The notes beneath the pieces were generated by a model, which worked only from the letters and a program-made list of their open reading frames with translations, was not told the origin of the DNA and made no database searches. Position numbers and translations under genes: made by a program. DNA of 64,000 nucleotides from Candidatus Gastranaerophilales bacterium. Its GTDB lineage: Bacteria; Cyanobacteriota; Vampirovibrionia; Gastranaerophilales; Gastranaerophilaceae. This document shows, one piece after another, positions 43,298-51,393 of this stretch (its first letter is position 1; each line of letters begins with the position of its first letter). The DNA is taken from positions 1-64,000 of the forward strand of contig CALVBO010000006.1 of the NCBI GenBank assembly GCA_944325835.1. Reading direction: 5' to 3'.

Positions 43298-43868
43298 AAT
43301 AATCTAATAAATTCTTACGTGCCTGCTCTAATCCTCTACGATAAATATCAGCATAAGAACTTAATAAAAGCTCAAGATCTTCATTGTTTTGGTTTTCACC
43401 AGATAATATAATATGCCTCAATCTATCAATAATTTCATACGGCTTATTATTCAACGATTTTTGAAATATATCAAAACAACTTAGGACAACTTTCTTTAAA
43501 ACGTCGGTACTAACGATCTGTTTTAATTCGGCCTTCAATTTTAAATCTAAGAGTTGATCTAATTTACGTTCTTTTTCAATTTTTATCTTATATAAAACAG
43601 CCTCGGCGTCCTTTTTACTAAAAACGACTTCATCATCAGGGTTTTCAACTATCTCTTCTGATTCCAATACATTTTCATCAACGCCTAATCCTAAATATTT
43701 TGGAACATTTATTTTACGTTCCTCAATATATTCTTTATTTTTTGGATCATCTAAATCAATTTTACCTTCAGCTGTCGCATGCAATTTCCCTTCGTTTAAT
43801 AACGCGGTTATTCTGCTAGGTTCAATCCCCCATTCCTTTGCTAGTCCTGATTTTGTAATCAAATTCAT
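43281..43868 (-). CDS. Terminase small subunit (Nu1-like)
   Basis: 195 residues: an N-terminal winged helix (KSGLAKEWGIEPSRITALLNEG), a linker and a C-terminal helical part (RGLEQARKNLLDYY) as in Nu1-type subunits that bind DNA near cos. Six TTTCATGG-type repeats lie at and upstream of its start. Confidence 0.8.
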   Translation of the reverse strand: MNLITKSGLAKEWGIEPSRITALLNEGKLHATAEGKIDLDDPKNKEYIEERKINVPKYLGLGVDENVLESEEIVENPDDEVVFSKKDAEAVLYKIKIEKERKLDQLLDLKLKAELKQIVSTDVLKKVVLSCFDIFQKSLNNKPYEIIDRLRHIILSGENQNNEDLELLLSSYADIYRRGLEQARKNLLDYYGNES

Positions 43869-44070
43869 GGTTTTCCAAATATTTCATGGTTTTCTTCATG
43901 GCTTTTTCATGGCTTATATACTTCAAAACCCTTATATATCAACTCTTTCCATTATATTTCATGCTTTCATGGTTTTTCAAAACCTGTCAGATTTTACGAG
44001 GCTCGCAGGTCGGACAAACAGCCCCAAAGTTTTGGGAGGCCGGGGGAGTACCTTAACCCCATTGGCACAA
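43864..44070. promoter_or_regulatory. Candidate cos / terminase-binding region
   Basis: Six copies of TTCATG[G/C] (43864, 43883, 43895, 43906, 43958 and 43966) are spread over 110 bp upstream of terS. A G+C-rich block with GGGG-AGTACCTTAA-CCCC (about 44043-44060) follows, in an otherwise AT-rich gap. Lambda-type gpA and Nu1 use repeated binding sites beside a partly symmetric cut site in this same place. Confidence 0.45.
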
Positions 44071-44073
44071 GCG

Positions 44074-44820
44074 TTACAAGCGTTTTAGTTTTTTAGCAAG
44101 CTCTTTTTCAATACGTTTTTTCGCCTCTTCGAGAAATATTTCATCTACTTTTACGCCAACGGTCTTTGCTGTCTTGTCAAGCCACCGAGTTTTATCTATT
44201 ACACGCGATTTTTCCCCGATAGAATATATCATTTGCGCCTTATTTCTAACCTTACCCGGTACAATATTAAATATTCCATACTTTTGTCTTGGCGAACGTG
44301 CTATAATATTAAACGTTTCATTATTACGGCGAGCATATCCGCAAGCTTGTTTGATTTCCAGGAAAGGATTTTTAGTAGGATATTCCACTAAATCATCTAA
44401 AGTTTTAATTTCCAGTTTAGGGAAATGATATCTTCTTAATACAGGTTTCTTATAATCACCGCCACGCGCTGTAATGGTAGGCGTAAATAAGTGCTTTCCT
44501 TTCGCAACAACCGGTTGTCCGTACTCTTGTTTTTCAAGCTGGTCCGTTTTCTTTCCGAGATAATCACTAACCTGACCGGCTCTTGCTTCCATTGCGCCTA
44601 TACTAAAAGTATTTTCCGAGCGCTCATACTGAACAGATTTTTGAATAAAAGTATTTCTTGTCGTAAAAGTATGAGGAATTGTTTCATTGCTTGAAAGTTC
44701 TTTTGTGTCGTATGCAAGGCGGTTCAATGTGGACCTCACAGTCAGAGGATAGGCCGAACGACTCACTTCTCGAAGTGCATCAACTAATTTTTGAACATCC
44801 TTGGTATCAACTTTAAGCAT
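44074..44820 (-). CDS. Phage protein, unknown
   Basis: 248 residues from MLKVDTKDVQKL (44820; TTG possible at 44832). Basic, ending in a long Lys/Glu helix. Contains RSTLNRLAYDTKELSSNETI and ARAGQVSDYLGKKTD, which resemble minor virion proteins near tail completion genes, but no family is certain. It is the last gene before the packaging block. Confidence 0.5.
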   Translation of the reverse strand: MLKVDTKDVQKLVDALREVSRSAYPLTVRSTLNRLAYDTKELSSNETIPHTFTTRNTFIQKSVQYERSENTFSIGAMEARAGQVSDYLGKKTDQLEKQEYGQPVVAKGKHLFTPTITARGGDYKKPVLRRYHFPKLEIKTLDDLVEYPTKNPFLEIKQACGYARRNNETFNIIARSPRQKYGIFNIVPGKVRNKAQMIYSIGEKSRVIDKTRWLDKTAKTVGVKVDEIFLEEAKKRIEKELAKKLKRL

Positions 44821-44847
44821 ATACAACCCCAAATAAAGCAGGGGTGA

Positions 44848-45267
44848 CTAAACACCCCCGACGAAGTGTGCATTCAACGAATGTCTTGAAAGGATAGAAA
44901 TATTTGTATCAAAGATTCCAAGCTTCAGGGCTGAAAGATTTGAATAACATTTTTTAATTTTGCCATACTCGTTATATTTCAGGAAAAATCCTTTTTTGTA
45001 TTGAACATTTTTTAATTCCGGAATAACGCAAATAATATCGTTTTCAAGTTTATCAAACAACTTATCGGCTTCTTTGCCCTGCCTGCGAATATAACGAACC
45101 TGTTCAACTCCGTCAACAAACATTTTCTTTTCAATGACGGTAATATTCTTACCGCAAATCGGACAAAATGCGTTTTTTAAAATTTTAGAAACACAGCCAT
45201 CATTATTCAATTTCAATTCAAAGACAATAGCTTTATGCTTTTTGCCACAGCATTCAATATAAGCCAT
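44848..45267 (-). CDS. Small phage protein with zinc ribbon
   Basis: 139 residues from MAYIECCGKKHKA (45267), after AGAGGTGTG. It carries CPICGKNITVIEKK plus an earlier Cys pair, probably one zinc ribbon. Function unknown. Confidence 0.55.
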   Translation of the reverse strand: MAYIECCGKKHKAIVFELKLNNDGCVSKILKNAFCPICGKNITVIEKKMFVDGVEQVRYIRRQGKEADKLFDKLENDIICVIPELKNVQYKKGFFLKYNEYGKIKKCYSNLSALKLGIFDTNISILSRHSLNAHFVGGV

Positions 45268-45289
45268 AAGCACACCTCTTTCTATCCTG

Positions 45290-45565
45290 ATATTGCGCGC
45301 CACCGATAGCCGATAAACCCGTTATGAAACCGGCTTGACCGCCGGCGGCTGACGCGGTTAAGGCACAGCGGTGCCATATACAACTTTTTGATTTTTTCGA
45401 GAGTCCGTAGTCCGGCGCGCCTGATATATTTCCCGCCTGAGTAAATTTCAATCAATTGTTTCACTGTTGCCAAATTTACAACGGCGGCGTCGTAGTGTTG
45501 CCCTGCTCCCTGCACTGACCGTGCAGTGACACCGGCAACACCGGCTGACGCAATCTGGTTTCGAT
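45290..45565. repeat. Palindromic repeat block inside the prophage
   Basis: It contains an element of the host-wide family: AAATTTACAACGGCGGCGTCGTAGTG-type core (about 45470-45500), the hairpin TGCACTGACCGTGCA and CACCGGCTGACGC. A 97-codon frame crosses it (45575-45282, opening MKNYRNQIASAGVAG) with the same peptide phrase (ASAGV ... NL-T-QL-I) as the repeats in 45662-47185. A shorter frame from 45610 (MSMLESKTSTLFEEL) runs into it. A small gene may have been rewritten by insertion of the element. Confidence 0.7.
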
Positions 45566-45661
45566 AATTCTTCAAAAAGTGTTGAAGTTTTTGACTCCAA
45601 CATGCTCATCTTAAACTATATTTTTCGATTTGTCTATTGAGGAAAACCCTACCATGCCTAA

Positions 45662-47185
45662 TCACGCGCCATTATTGATTTTGCGCCTAATTTCAGCCAC
45701 TTTTTCCCGCACATTTTCCGGAATTGGTTCAAACAAATTTTCAGATTTTTTTTGCAAATCGGCATGACTTTTTGCCGCATTCTTAGGTGTTGGTTTTGGC
45801 AGATACTTTAGTGGCAGCTCTTTACGATAAATTTCGCCGTGTTTTTCAAGGATTGTATTGAGCGCACATTTAGAACGTTCTATATTGCCGTTGCCTTTGT
45901 TGAACTCCCAGCCGCCTTTTGCGTTCCAAAAGACATCACGCCAGTATTGCGGGTCATACACACCACCTTCGACATTCAGCACACGTGCAATTTCCCTCCG
46001 CTCTTTTGCAGATAATTGGACACACCTACCCTCTTTGACCTCACCGTAATCTTTACAAAATGCAAAAACTTCAGGGCTCTCTGGTGAAAGTTTCCGGGGC
46101 TTCAACGGGACAACATTCGTCTGTGGTTCGCCGCCGACGGTTGACGCATGTTCCTCCTGACAAATTTCGGCCGGGCTACTCAAGCCCGTTGAAAATTGAA
46201 ACGTCGGCGATGTTGTGCTTGACTGCTCCCCTCGTTCACACGAGGTGACACCGCAAGCACCGGCTGACGCTGTTTTAGGCTCCTGACAAATTTGGTTCAA
46301 CTGCTCTGCAGTTGTCAAATTTGAAACGTCGCTATCGTAGTGTTCCGCCCTGCCAGCCTTGCTTACGCAAGTCTGCACCGGCTTCACACCGGCTGACGCT
46401 GTTTTAGGCTCCTGACAAATTTGGTTCAACTGCTCTGCAGTTGTCAAATTTGAAACGTCGCTATCGTAGTGTTCCGCCCTGCCAGCCTTGCTTACGCAGG
46501 TCTGCACCGGCTTCACACCGGCTGACGCATGTTCGGGCGTGCCCGCGGGCGCGTGTTTTCCCTCTCTCTCCTCTAAGGAAGTTTCTTCTTCACATGAGAG
46601 AGAGTCCCTATCCATGTCCCTATCCCTATCCCTGTGGGTAGCGCTAGGGTAAGCTATGGGTAAGCCTAGGGTAGCGCTACCCATTGAATTATTTTTATCT
46701 TCTTCAGAAGGAAGTTCGTCACCCTCAATCACTTCAGGATTTTTTGACGACTTCAACAATCCTTGCAGCAAGCCTATTTTCTTCTTATCCTGCTCTTTAT
46801 ACTGACTCACAACACGCTCAAGTAAACCGTAATTAAGTAACGTTTCAATAATCTTTTTATGCGCCGGAGTGTTTTGAGAGAGTGCGCCACATTGGAAATA
46901 GGCCATTTTAACAACCCAGAACTTGCCGTCAGGCAATTCTTCAATCAAACTCGCATCCGGATTTTTCTTGCACTCATATTCCTGATAAATACTCTGTAAT
47001 GCAAGAATATCGTCTTTTGTCACCGACTCTCCCATATAAAACGAGAGCATAATATAATTCGGTTCAAAAACACCGGATGTATGGGCGTTATCAAAAATAT
47101 ATTTCAAAAGCATACGCAATTTGAGCGAATATTTCAGATACCACTCTTTATTCCAAATTTCGGAATCACTATAAATTTTCTTCAT
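45662..47185 (-). CDS. Phage replisome organiser-like protein carrying in-frame repeat elements
   Basis: About 507 residues from MKKIYSDSEIWNKEWY (47185, after AAAGAGGG). The N-terminal 130 residues are the winged-helix type domain of phage replisome organisers (YLKYSLKLRMLLKYIFDNAH, NYIMLSFYMGE). The C-terminal 130 residues look like a partner-binding end. Between them (residues about 190-370) the gene is occupied by palindromic repeat elements, including a 43-codon unit duplicated in tandem. The frame is kept through all of them. Confidence 0.65.
   Translation of the reverse strand: MKKIYSDSEIWNKEWYLKYSLKLRMLLKYIFDNAHTSGVFEPNYIMLSFYMGESVTKDDILALQSIYQEYECKKNPDASLIEELPDGKFWVVKMAYFQCGALSQNTPAHKKIIETLLNYGLLERVVSQYKEQDKKKIGLLQGLLKSSKNPEVIEGDELPSEEDKNNSMGSATLGLPIAYPSATHRDRDRDMDRDSLSCEEETSLEEREGKHAPAGTPEHASAGVKPVQTCVSKAGRAEHYDSDVSNLTTAEQLNQICQEPKTASAGVKPVQTCVSKAGRAEHYDSDVSNLTTAEQLNQICQEPKTASAGACGVTSCERGEQSSTTSPTFQFSTGLSSPAEICQEEHASTVGGEPQTNVVPLKPRKLSPESPEVFAFCKDYGEVKEGRCVQLSAKERREIARVLNVEGGVYDPQYWRDVFWNAKGGWEFNKGNGNIERSKCALNTILEKHGEIYRKELPLKYLPKPTPKNAAKSHADLQKKSENLFEPIPENVREKVAEIRRKINNGA
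46130..46545. repeat. Palindromic repeat elements in frame, with a 129-bp tandem duplication
   Basis: 46262-46390 and 46391-46519 are two 129-bp copies with one difference seen. The unit length is a multiple of three. Each contains a CAACTG/CAGTTG hairpin, the core ACGTCGCTATCGTAGTGTTC and the CACCGGCTGACGC end, all shared with intergenic host copies. A third, diverged copy lies at about 46130-46262. Confidence 0.85.
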
Positions 47186-47216
47186 TAATCTACCCTCTTT
47201 TTGGCTCTTAACGCTT

Positions 47217-47402
47217 TCAATTATTAGAAACAAAATCTTTATCTACAGGTGAATAGAACTGCATAAGTTTTTGATATGCTGCGAGTTCACCGCGGTGAAA
47301 ATTAAAATCAGCGGTTGCTTTAATTGCATTCAAATTAGCCTGGCCAATGTTCTTTTGCGCTTCCTCAATTTGAAGCTCTAAAAATTCTTTAGTTACAACC
47401 AT
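47217..47402 (-). CDS. Small coiled-coil phage protein
   Basis: 61 residues from MVVTKEFLELQIEEAQK (47402), preceded by GGAGGTGGTT. Helical; no known family. Common type of early-region accessory protein. Confidence 0.5.
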   Translation of the reverse strand: MVVTKEFLELQIEEAQKNIGQANLNAIKATADFNFHRGELAAYQKLMQFYSPVDKDFVSNN

Positions 47403-47685
47403 AACCACCTCCGAATAAATTAATTTGCCGATATTCAACCGGCTTTTTTTTGTTAAGCAATAAATGTCGTCCGGTTTTGTGTGCGTAGTGCCCGTCCCAC
47501 GGAATTTTATCCGGCGGATCCGGGAACCCCCGCATTTTATTGAGCAAGTTTAAACGTCCGTCTATTCCGGAGAATTCAACAAGCGGCTCTTCCCGCAAAT
47601 CTTTACCGCACCACGGACACCAACTCGGACTAAATGAACAGGTCACAATCGTATCACATACATCACAGTATTTATCAAAAGTCAT
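47389..47685 (-). CDS. Small zinc-ribbon phage protein
   Basis: 98 residues. Two CxxC pairs (CDVCD and CPWCGK) form a zinc ribbon; the rest is polar with a Gly-rich end. Unknown role. Overlaps both neighbours slightly. Confidence 0.55.
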   Translation of the reverse strand: MTFDKYCDVCDTIVTCSFSPSWCPWCGKDLREEPLVEFSGIDGRLNLLNKMRGFPDPPDKIPWDGHYAHKTGRHLLLNKKKPVEYRQINLFGGGYGCN

Positions 47686-47936
47686 ATTCTTTCTCCTAAT
47701 TCAATAGCCCAGCAAATAGCTTCGTTTAAATCGTTAGGCTTATTTTTCAACAATTTAATTTCATTTATTTTGAACGCAATAGTATTCCGGGAATAACCTC
47801 TGTGGAAGATTACAACGTCATATTGATTATTTTCAAATCGTTTATTCCAATAATGACAATATCTGCGGTATTCTGTTGTTTTTTTACCGGAATTTATGAG
47901 GTCATACCAATAAAACGTTAAGTTAAGTGATAACAC
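47682..47936 (-). CDS. ASCH/PUA-like domain protein
   Basis: About 84 residues. VLSLNLTFYWYDLINSGKKTTEYR is the typical start of an ASCH (RNA-binding PUA-like) domain. The GTG at 47936 is preferred because the domain begins there; the frame has an ATG at 48029 inside the upstream gene. Phage ASCH proteins are thought to bind RNA; target unknown. Confidence 0.6.
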   Translation of the reverse strand: MLSLNLTFYWYDLINSGKKTTEYRRYCHYWNKRFENNQYDVVIFHRGYSRNTIAFKINEIKLLKNKPNDLNEAICWAIELGERI

Positions 47937-47937
47937 T

Positions 47938-48564
47938 TTATTTCCCGCCACACAACACCTCACATGCTTGCAGAATTTGTTCAATCTGTCTTTCTTCTCG
48001 TGCGGTATAAGAGGAAATATTCGATACAATTTTCTTAATTTTCTTTAACGTTTGCTTGTAGCAAGCTATTTCATCAGATTTTTTATTGCATAAATCTTTA
48101 TTATAAAGAGCAGCTTTTTTATAATGTTCGTACCACTTATACTTTTCTTTCAGCTCCTCACACTCCTGTTTAAGTCTTTCAAAATCTTGAAAAGCCTCGT
48201 TATGTCGTTTTTCGAGTTCTTTATAATCTTCTTTTAATTGTTCGCACTTCTGCGTCTTGCAAGAGAGTCGCTGGAGAGTTTTCTTATAAAAACATTTAGA
48301 ATTAGCTTTACACATCCCACCGTCAGCCAATCCGCATTCACCCTTGTAGGCAGTATATTCACCTGAATATGAGCAATAAACATCTTTTTTTGCAATAAAA
48401 TCACACTCGCTCACATCCACGCCGTTAATGATTATCTGTTCTTTATCTGCTGTCATTGTTTGTCCTTTTTTCTTTTCCTGGTTCAATCCTAAAACTTTTC
48501 TATACCATCTAAACGTTTCAAGCATCTTTGCTCCGATTTCTTTATCAAAGTGTTTAAATTTCAT
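47938..48564 (-). CDS. Cys-rich coiled-coil phage protein, copy 1
   Basis: 208 residues, or 172 if it starts at MTADKEQ (48456, after AAAGGACAAACA). An N-terminal Cys cluster (CSYSGEYTAYKGEC, MCKANSKCFYK) may bind metal. The C-terminal coiled coil contains CEELKEKYKWYEHYKKAALYN, closely matched in 48844-49311. The two are duplicates within one operon. Confidence 0.55.
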   Translation of the reverse strand: MKFKHFDKEIGAKMLETFRWYRKVLGLNQEKKKGQTMTADKEQIIINGVDVSECDFIAKKDVYCSYSGEYTAYKGECGLADGGMCKANSKCFYKKTLQRLSCKTQKCEQLKEDYKELEKRHNEAFQDFERLKQECEELKEKYKWYEHYKKAALYNKDLCNKKSDEIACYKQTLKKIKKIVSNISSYTAREERQIEQILQACEVLCGGK

Positions 48565-48847
48565 CTTGCAATATTTTCTTAAATTTTTCCTTATCCAGCT
48601 CGGCCGCTTTCATCATTTCTTCTATGCGGTTCATTAATTTCTTTTCTTGTTCTTCCTTTTTAGAAAGCTCTTTTATTGTGTCTAACATTTTATGAGCAAG
48701 GCTCACTGCTCCAGCATCATAATCATGCGTAATAGTTGAGCCATTATCACATTCGTAAATGCATATTTCACCAGGTGCACCAATCTTACGTCTTGCAGAG
48801 CGGGTATAAATAGGCTGACCGTTTATCAAAATTGATACTGTTATCAT
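48554..48847 (-). CDS. Small phage protein, unknown
   Basis: 97 residues: a beta-rich start (ITVSILINGQPIYTRSARRK) followed by a coiled coil (KELSKKEEQEKKLMNRIEEM). It is a member of a recurring small phage family in gut phages by impression only. Confidence 0.5.
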   Translation of the reverse strand: MITVSILINGQPIYTRSARRKIGAPGEICIYECDNGSTITHDYDAGAVSLAHKMLDTIKELSKKEEQEKKLMNRIEEMMKAAELDKEKFKKILQDEI

Positions 48848-49311
48848 TTCCCTTCCCCCTTTGCCTTGCTAATTATTTCTAATATCAACTTATTATTTGC
48901 CCATTCGTGATGATAGCCTTGCAATAACTCATTATTTTCATTAGCTAATCTCTCAATCTCCTCAAGCGCCTTGCGGTAACGGGCACGCTCATCAGAAGCC
49001 TTATCGCATAATTTTTTATTTAACAATGCGCTATCTTTGTAATGGTCATACCACTTGTATTTTTCTTTCAGCTCCTCGCATTTCTGCATCCACATAATGA
49101 CCTTGTCAACTAATTCATTTCTTTCCTTTTCGATATTTAATAATTCTATTTCTCTTTGTTCGAATTTCTGCGTTTTGCAGGCCAGTGATTGAATAATATA
49201 TCTTATTTTACAATTTTCAAATTCTCGACATTTTCGAGCTATAATAGGGCACTCGCCTACACTAACGCTGTCAAACAGTATCTGCTCTTTATCTGTCATT
49301 TCCTTGTCCAT
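48844..49311 (-). CDS. Coiled-coil phage protein, copy 2
   Basis: About 155 residues from MDKEMTDKEQILF (49311, after GGAGAAAGTA). Paralogue of 47938-48564: the same TDKEQI start, a reduced Cys cluster and the same CEELKEKYKWYDHYKDSALLN helix. Confidence 0.55.
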   Translation of the reverse strand: MDKEMTDKEQILFDSVSVGECPIIARKCREFENCKIRYIIQSLACKTQKFEQREIELLNIEKERNELVDKVIMWMQKCEELKEKYKWYDHYKDSALLNKKLCDKASDERARYRKALEEIERLANENNELLQGYHHEWANNKLILEIISKAKGEGK

Positions 49312-49546
49312 TACTTTCTCCATAAGCTTGTTGGTTATATTCAGCATCTGAAATATGCGGAGATGTCTTGATACCATTGGCAAGTTTTAACAATGTATTT
49401 TTTAGGGTTTGCAGTTCTGATTGATACAATCGTTCTCGTAGTCCCCAATTACGTTGTTTAACTTCCATTTCTGCTATTTTAGTTTTTAATTCGCTATTTT
49501 CATTGATTATTTGTTCTAAATTCTGTATTAATTCGTTATCTGTCAT
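49289..49546 (-). CDS. Small coiled-coil phage protein
   Basis: 85 residues; leucine-zipper-like heptads (LIQNLEQIINENSELKTKI) and a polar tail. Unknown role. Confidence 0.5.
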   Translation of the reverse strand: MTDNELIQNLEQIINENSELKTKIAEMEVKQRNWGLRERLYQSELQTLKNTLLKLANGIKTSPHISDAEYNQQAYGESNGQGNDR

Positions 49547-49549
49547 TGT

Positions 49550-50011
49550 TCACCTTACCTTTATTCTCTTTTTAAAATATACAATTACAGTTCCGCTGTT
49601 ATTTCCTGATTTTGGCTCGCGGGTTTCGGGATCTATGAATGAAACACGTCCGCGCAAAATTTCATAATGGAACTTCCCTTCAATATAATCATGCCAAGCT
49701 TTAGTATCCATACAATTAAGAGGTAGAATCATCACACAAACCGAACAATCTCTAAATAACACCTCATCATGAGCTTTCTTAATAAAGTCTGCCTTTTTAC
49801 TAAACGGCGGATTACAAAAGCATCTATGTGCACCCCAGCCACATTCAGGACTTATACTATTTTCTTTTTCAGTGATAGAGAAACGTGCTTTTGAATTCAC
49901 AGAGTTACACGCTACATCACACGTAAAATTAAAAATACTATTTAGCTGGTTATAGAGATAATCCGGTGTTTCAAAATAATCGTTTCCTTTACCTTTTTGA
50001 TTCATTTTCAT
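49550..50011 (-). CDS. Phage DNA N6-adenine methyltransferase (Dam family)
   Basis: 153 residues. FETPDYLYNQLNSIFNFTCDVACN is the phage Dam start and CFCNPPFSKKADFIKKA the NPPF catalytic motif (amino-methyltransferase DPPY type). No restriction partner is nearby, so it is probably an orphan that protects or marks phage DNA. Confidence 0.88.
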   Translation of the reverse strand: MKMNQKGKGNDYFETPDYLYNQLNSIFNFTCDVACNSVNSKARFSITEKENSISPECGWGAHRCFCNPPFSKKADFIKKAHDEVLFRDCSVCVMILPLNCMDTKAWHDYIEGKFHYEILRGRVSFIDPETREPKSGNNSGTVIVYFKKRIKVR

Positions 50012-50027
50012 CTTGTTAAGTTTAACC

Positions 50028-50252
50028 TCAAATAACCGCTATATTATCAAAACAATAGCCGCCGGAACCAACGGTCAATCCAACAACATTAGTGCCGCAG
50101 TATAGCTGCCACGCCGGTGTAGTAGTTCTTGCTTCAACGAATTCATCTGTTTGTGTTCGCACCGGCCAATACTTTACCCGGGTTCCGACCGGATACAATT
50201 TATTAAACTCTTTTACAGTTAAATGTTTAATATTTGAAACTTCTTTTATCAT
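50028..50252 (-). CDS. Small phage protein, unknown
   Basis: About 74 residues from MIKEVSNIKHLTVKEF (50252, GGAG 6 bp upstream). Beta-rich: KLYPVGTRVKYWPVRTQ resembles a small SH3-like barrel. Unknown role. Confidence 0.5.
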   Translation of the reverse strand: MIKEVSNIKHLTVKEFNKLYPVGTRVKYWPVRTQTDEFVEARTTTPAWQLYCGTNVVGLTVGSGGYCFDNIAVI

Positions 50253-50263
50253 TGTATACTCCA

Positions 50264-50608
50264 TTACAAATACTTTCTTGTTACCGGAAATTTATCGTCA
50301 CTGTCTATAATCACGGTTTTAGGTTCAAAAAGCGGCATATTTTTCGGACCAATAGGATTAAAAATCTTTTTGTAACCAAGTTTTTGCATGATTTCAGCGC
50401 TTTTATAGTCGACCTGAATATAAGGCTTGTGCAATAAACCGCAATCCGTGTGGTGTCCGCAACAAGACCCAACCGTTTTAACACCCTGCTCCCAGAGCCA
50501 GGCTAATTCCTGCCATAAACACCCATCCATAGCCACCCCGCCTCTGACGACAGAACATTCATATTGTTGGATGTGGCTTTGAAAACAGCATCGTGATTCA
50601 AACTTCAT
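50264..50608 (-). CDS. Small Cys/His-rich phage protein
   Basis: 114 residues. ELAWLWEQGVKTVGSCCGHHTDCG carries four Cys and two His, and PYIQVDYKSAEIMQKLGY follows. This 'SCCGHH' pattern recurs in phage and plasmid accessory proteins with no known function; metal binding is likely. Confidence 0.55.
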   Translation of the reverse strand: MKFESRCCFQSHIQQYECSVVRGGVAMDGCLWQELAWLWEQGVKTVGSCCGHHTDCGLLHKPYIQVDYKSAEIMQKLGYKKIFNPIGPKNMPLFEPKTVIIDSDDKFPVTRKYL

Positions 50609-50762
50609 TTTGCCCCCTTATAATAACTTGTGCCAATAAATATCCGGAAGAACCGCCGGTTATAGTGCTTATCAATAAAGCTATCGGTAACGGCAGCCAA
50701 CCGCCACTAATGATACCTGCTAAAAAGATTAAAATGGCCGCAACTATTCTTTTCCTTTGCAT
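50598..50762 (-). CDS. 54-residue two-helix membrane protein
   Basis: MQRKRIVAAILIFLAGIISG begins the frame, then a second hydrophobic segment (LPIALLISTITGG ... YLLAQVII) and a short basic tail. It overlaps the end of the LuxR-type gene and the start of the next gene by a few bases, as translationally coupled phage genes do. Role unknown. Confidence 0.6.
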   Translation of the reverse strand: MQRKRIVAAILIFLAGIISGGWLPLPIALLISTITGGSSGYLLAQVIIRGQNEV

Positions 50763-51307
50763 GACATTACCTCCTCAATAACATCCAATGCCGTGTTATA
50801 GTATCTACCTTTCCGGCGCAATTCTTGAAATTCATCTGTATTTCTTCCGTCAAGAACACATTGTTCACCAATTTTCTTATAAATTTCATCACGTCTTTTC
50901 TTGATAGCTTCTATAATGACCACTATATCAACTGGTGGTTCCGTAGATTTTACGGATTCAGGCTCTTCAAGTGTCACAGCTTCTAATGCTTTATTATTCA
51001 TCTCTTCAGACATTGCCCCCCCCCCCGGACAGCAAATCGCATCAGGCGGAACCTCTTCATTTTTAGGTTTATTTTCTGCAGTTTCAAACATATTATTATT
51101 GACAAAATTAATAAGCTGTTCTTTTAAGCTGATACCGTATTGAGATTTAATCCCCAGACGCTTACATACTGCTGACAGCAGCATTGATATATTAGCAGAC
51201 GTTGTCCCCATACAATTGGCAATCTCTCCATTAGTAAGCCCTTGCATAAGGTTACAGACAACTTCATATTGACGTGGTGGTAGCTCTTTTTTTAAATCAA
51301 CTGCCAT
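50744..51307 (-). CDS. LuxR-type HTH regulator with a G11 tract in the linker
   Basis: 187 residues. The N-terminal LuxR/GerE helix-turn-helix (LPPRQYEVVCNLMQGLTNGEIANCMGTTSANISMLLSAVCKRLGI) is clear. A linker holds ICCPGGGAMSEEM, whose Gly codons are the G11 tract (51016-51026). A helical C-terminal domain follows. Any change of tract length not divisible by three would truncate the protein after the HTH; the tract lies right before an internal ATG (MSEEMNNKALEAV). Late-gene or early-gene regulator by position. Confidence 0.7.
   Translation of the reverse strand: MAVDLKKELPPRQYEVVCNLMQGLTNGEIANCMGTTSANISMLLSAVCKRLGIKSQYGISLKEQLINFVNNNMFETAENKPKNEEVPPDAICCPGGGAMSEEMNNKALEAVTLEEPESVKSTEPPVDIVVIIEAIKKRRDEIYKKIGEQCVLDGRNTDEFQELRRKGRYYNTALDVIEEVMSCKGKE
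51016..51026. repeat. Poly-C tract (11 C) in the LuxR-type gene
   Basis: Read as G11, in frame at this length. Surrounding word GGGGGGGGGGGCAAT is shared with the fibre-gene tract. Confidence 0.95.
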
Positions 51308-51393
51308 AGTTCATTCTCCTTACATAATTAATTTAACGGATGCCTGATTTATTAGGCGCCAGACACCCAAACGCGCAGCAGTAATGGAAAGAT

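Noticed and set aside
43864-43980. CRISPR-like short repeats
   Set aside because: The TTCATGG copies are 7-8 bp with irregular spacing and no spacer-sized intervals; terminase-binding sites fit better.
46262-46519. Tandem repeat as an assembly artefact
   Set aside because: Possible, but the two units differ at one base and related elements lie on both sides, so a real duplication is more likely. Long reads would settle it.
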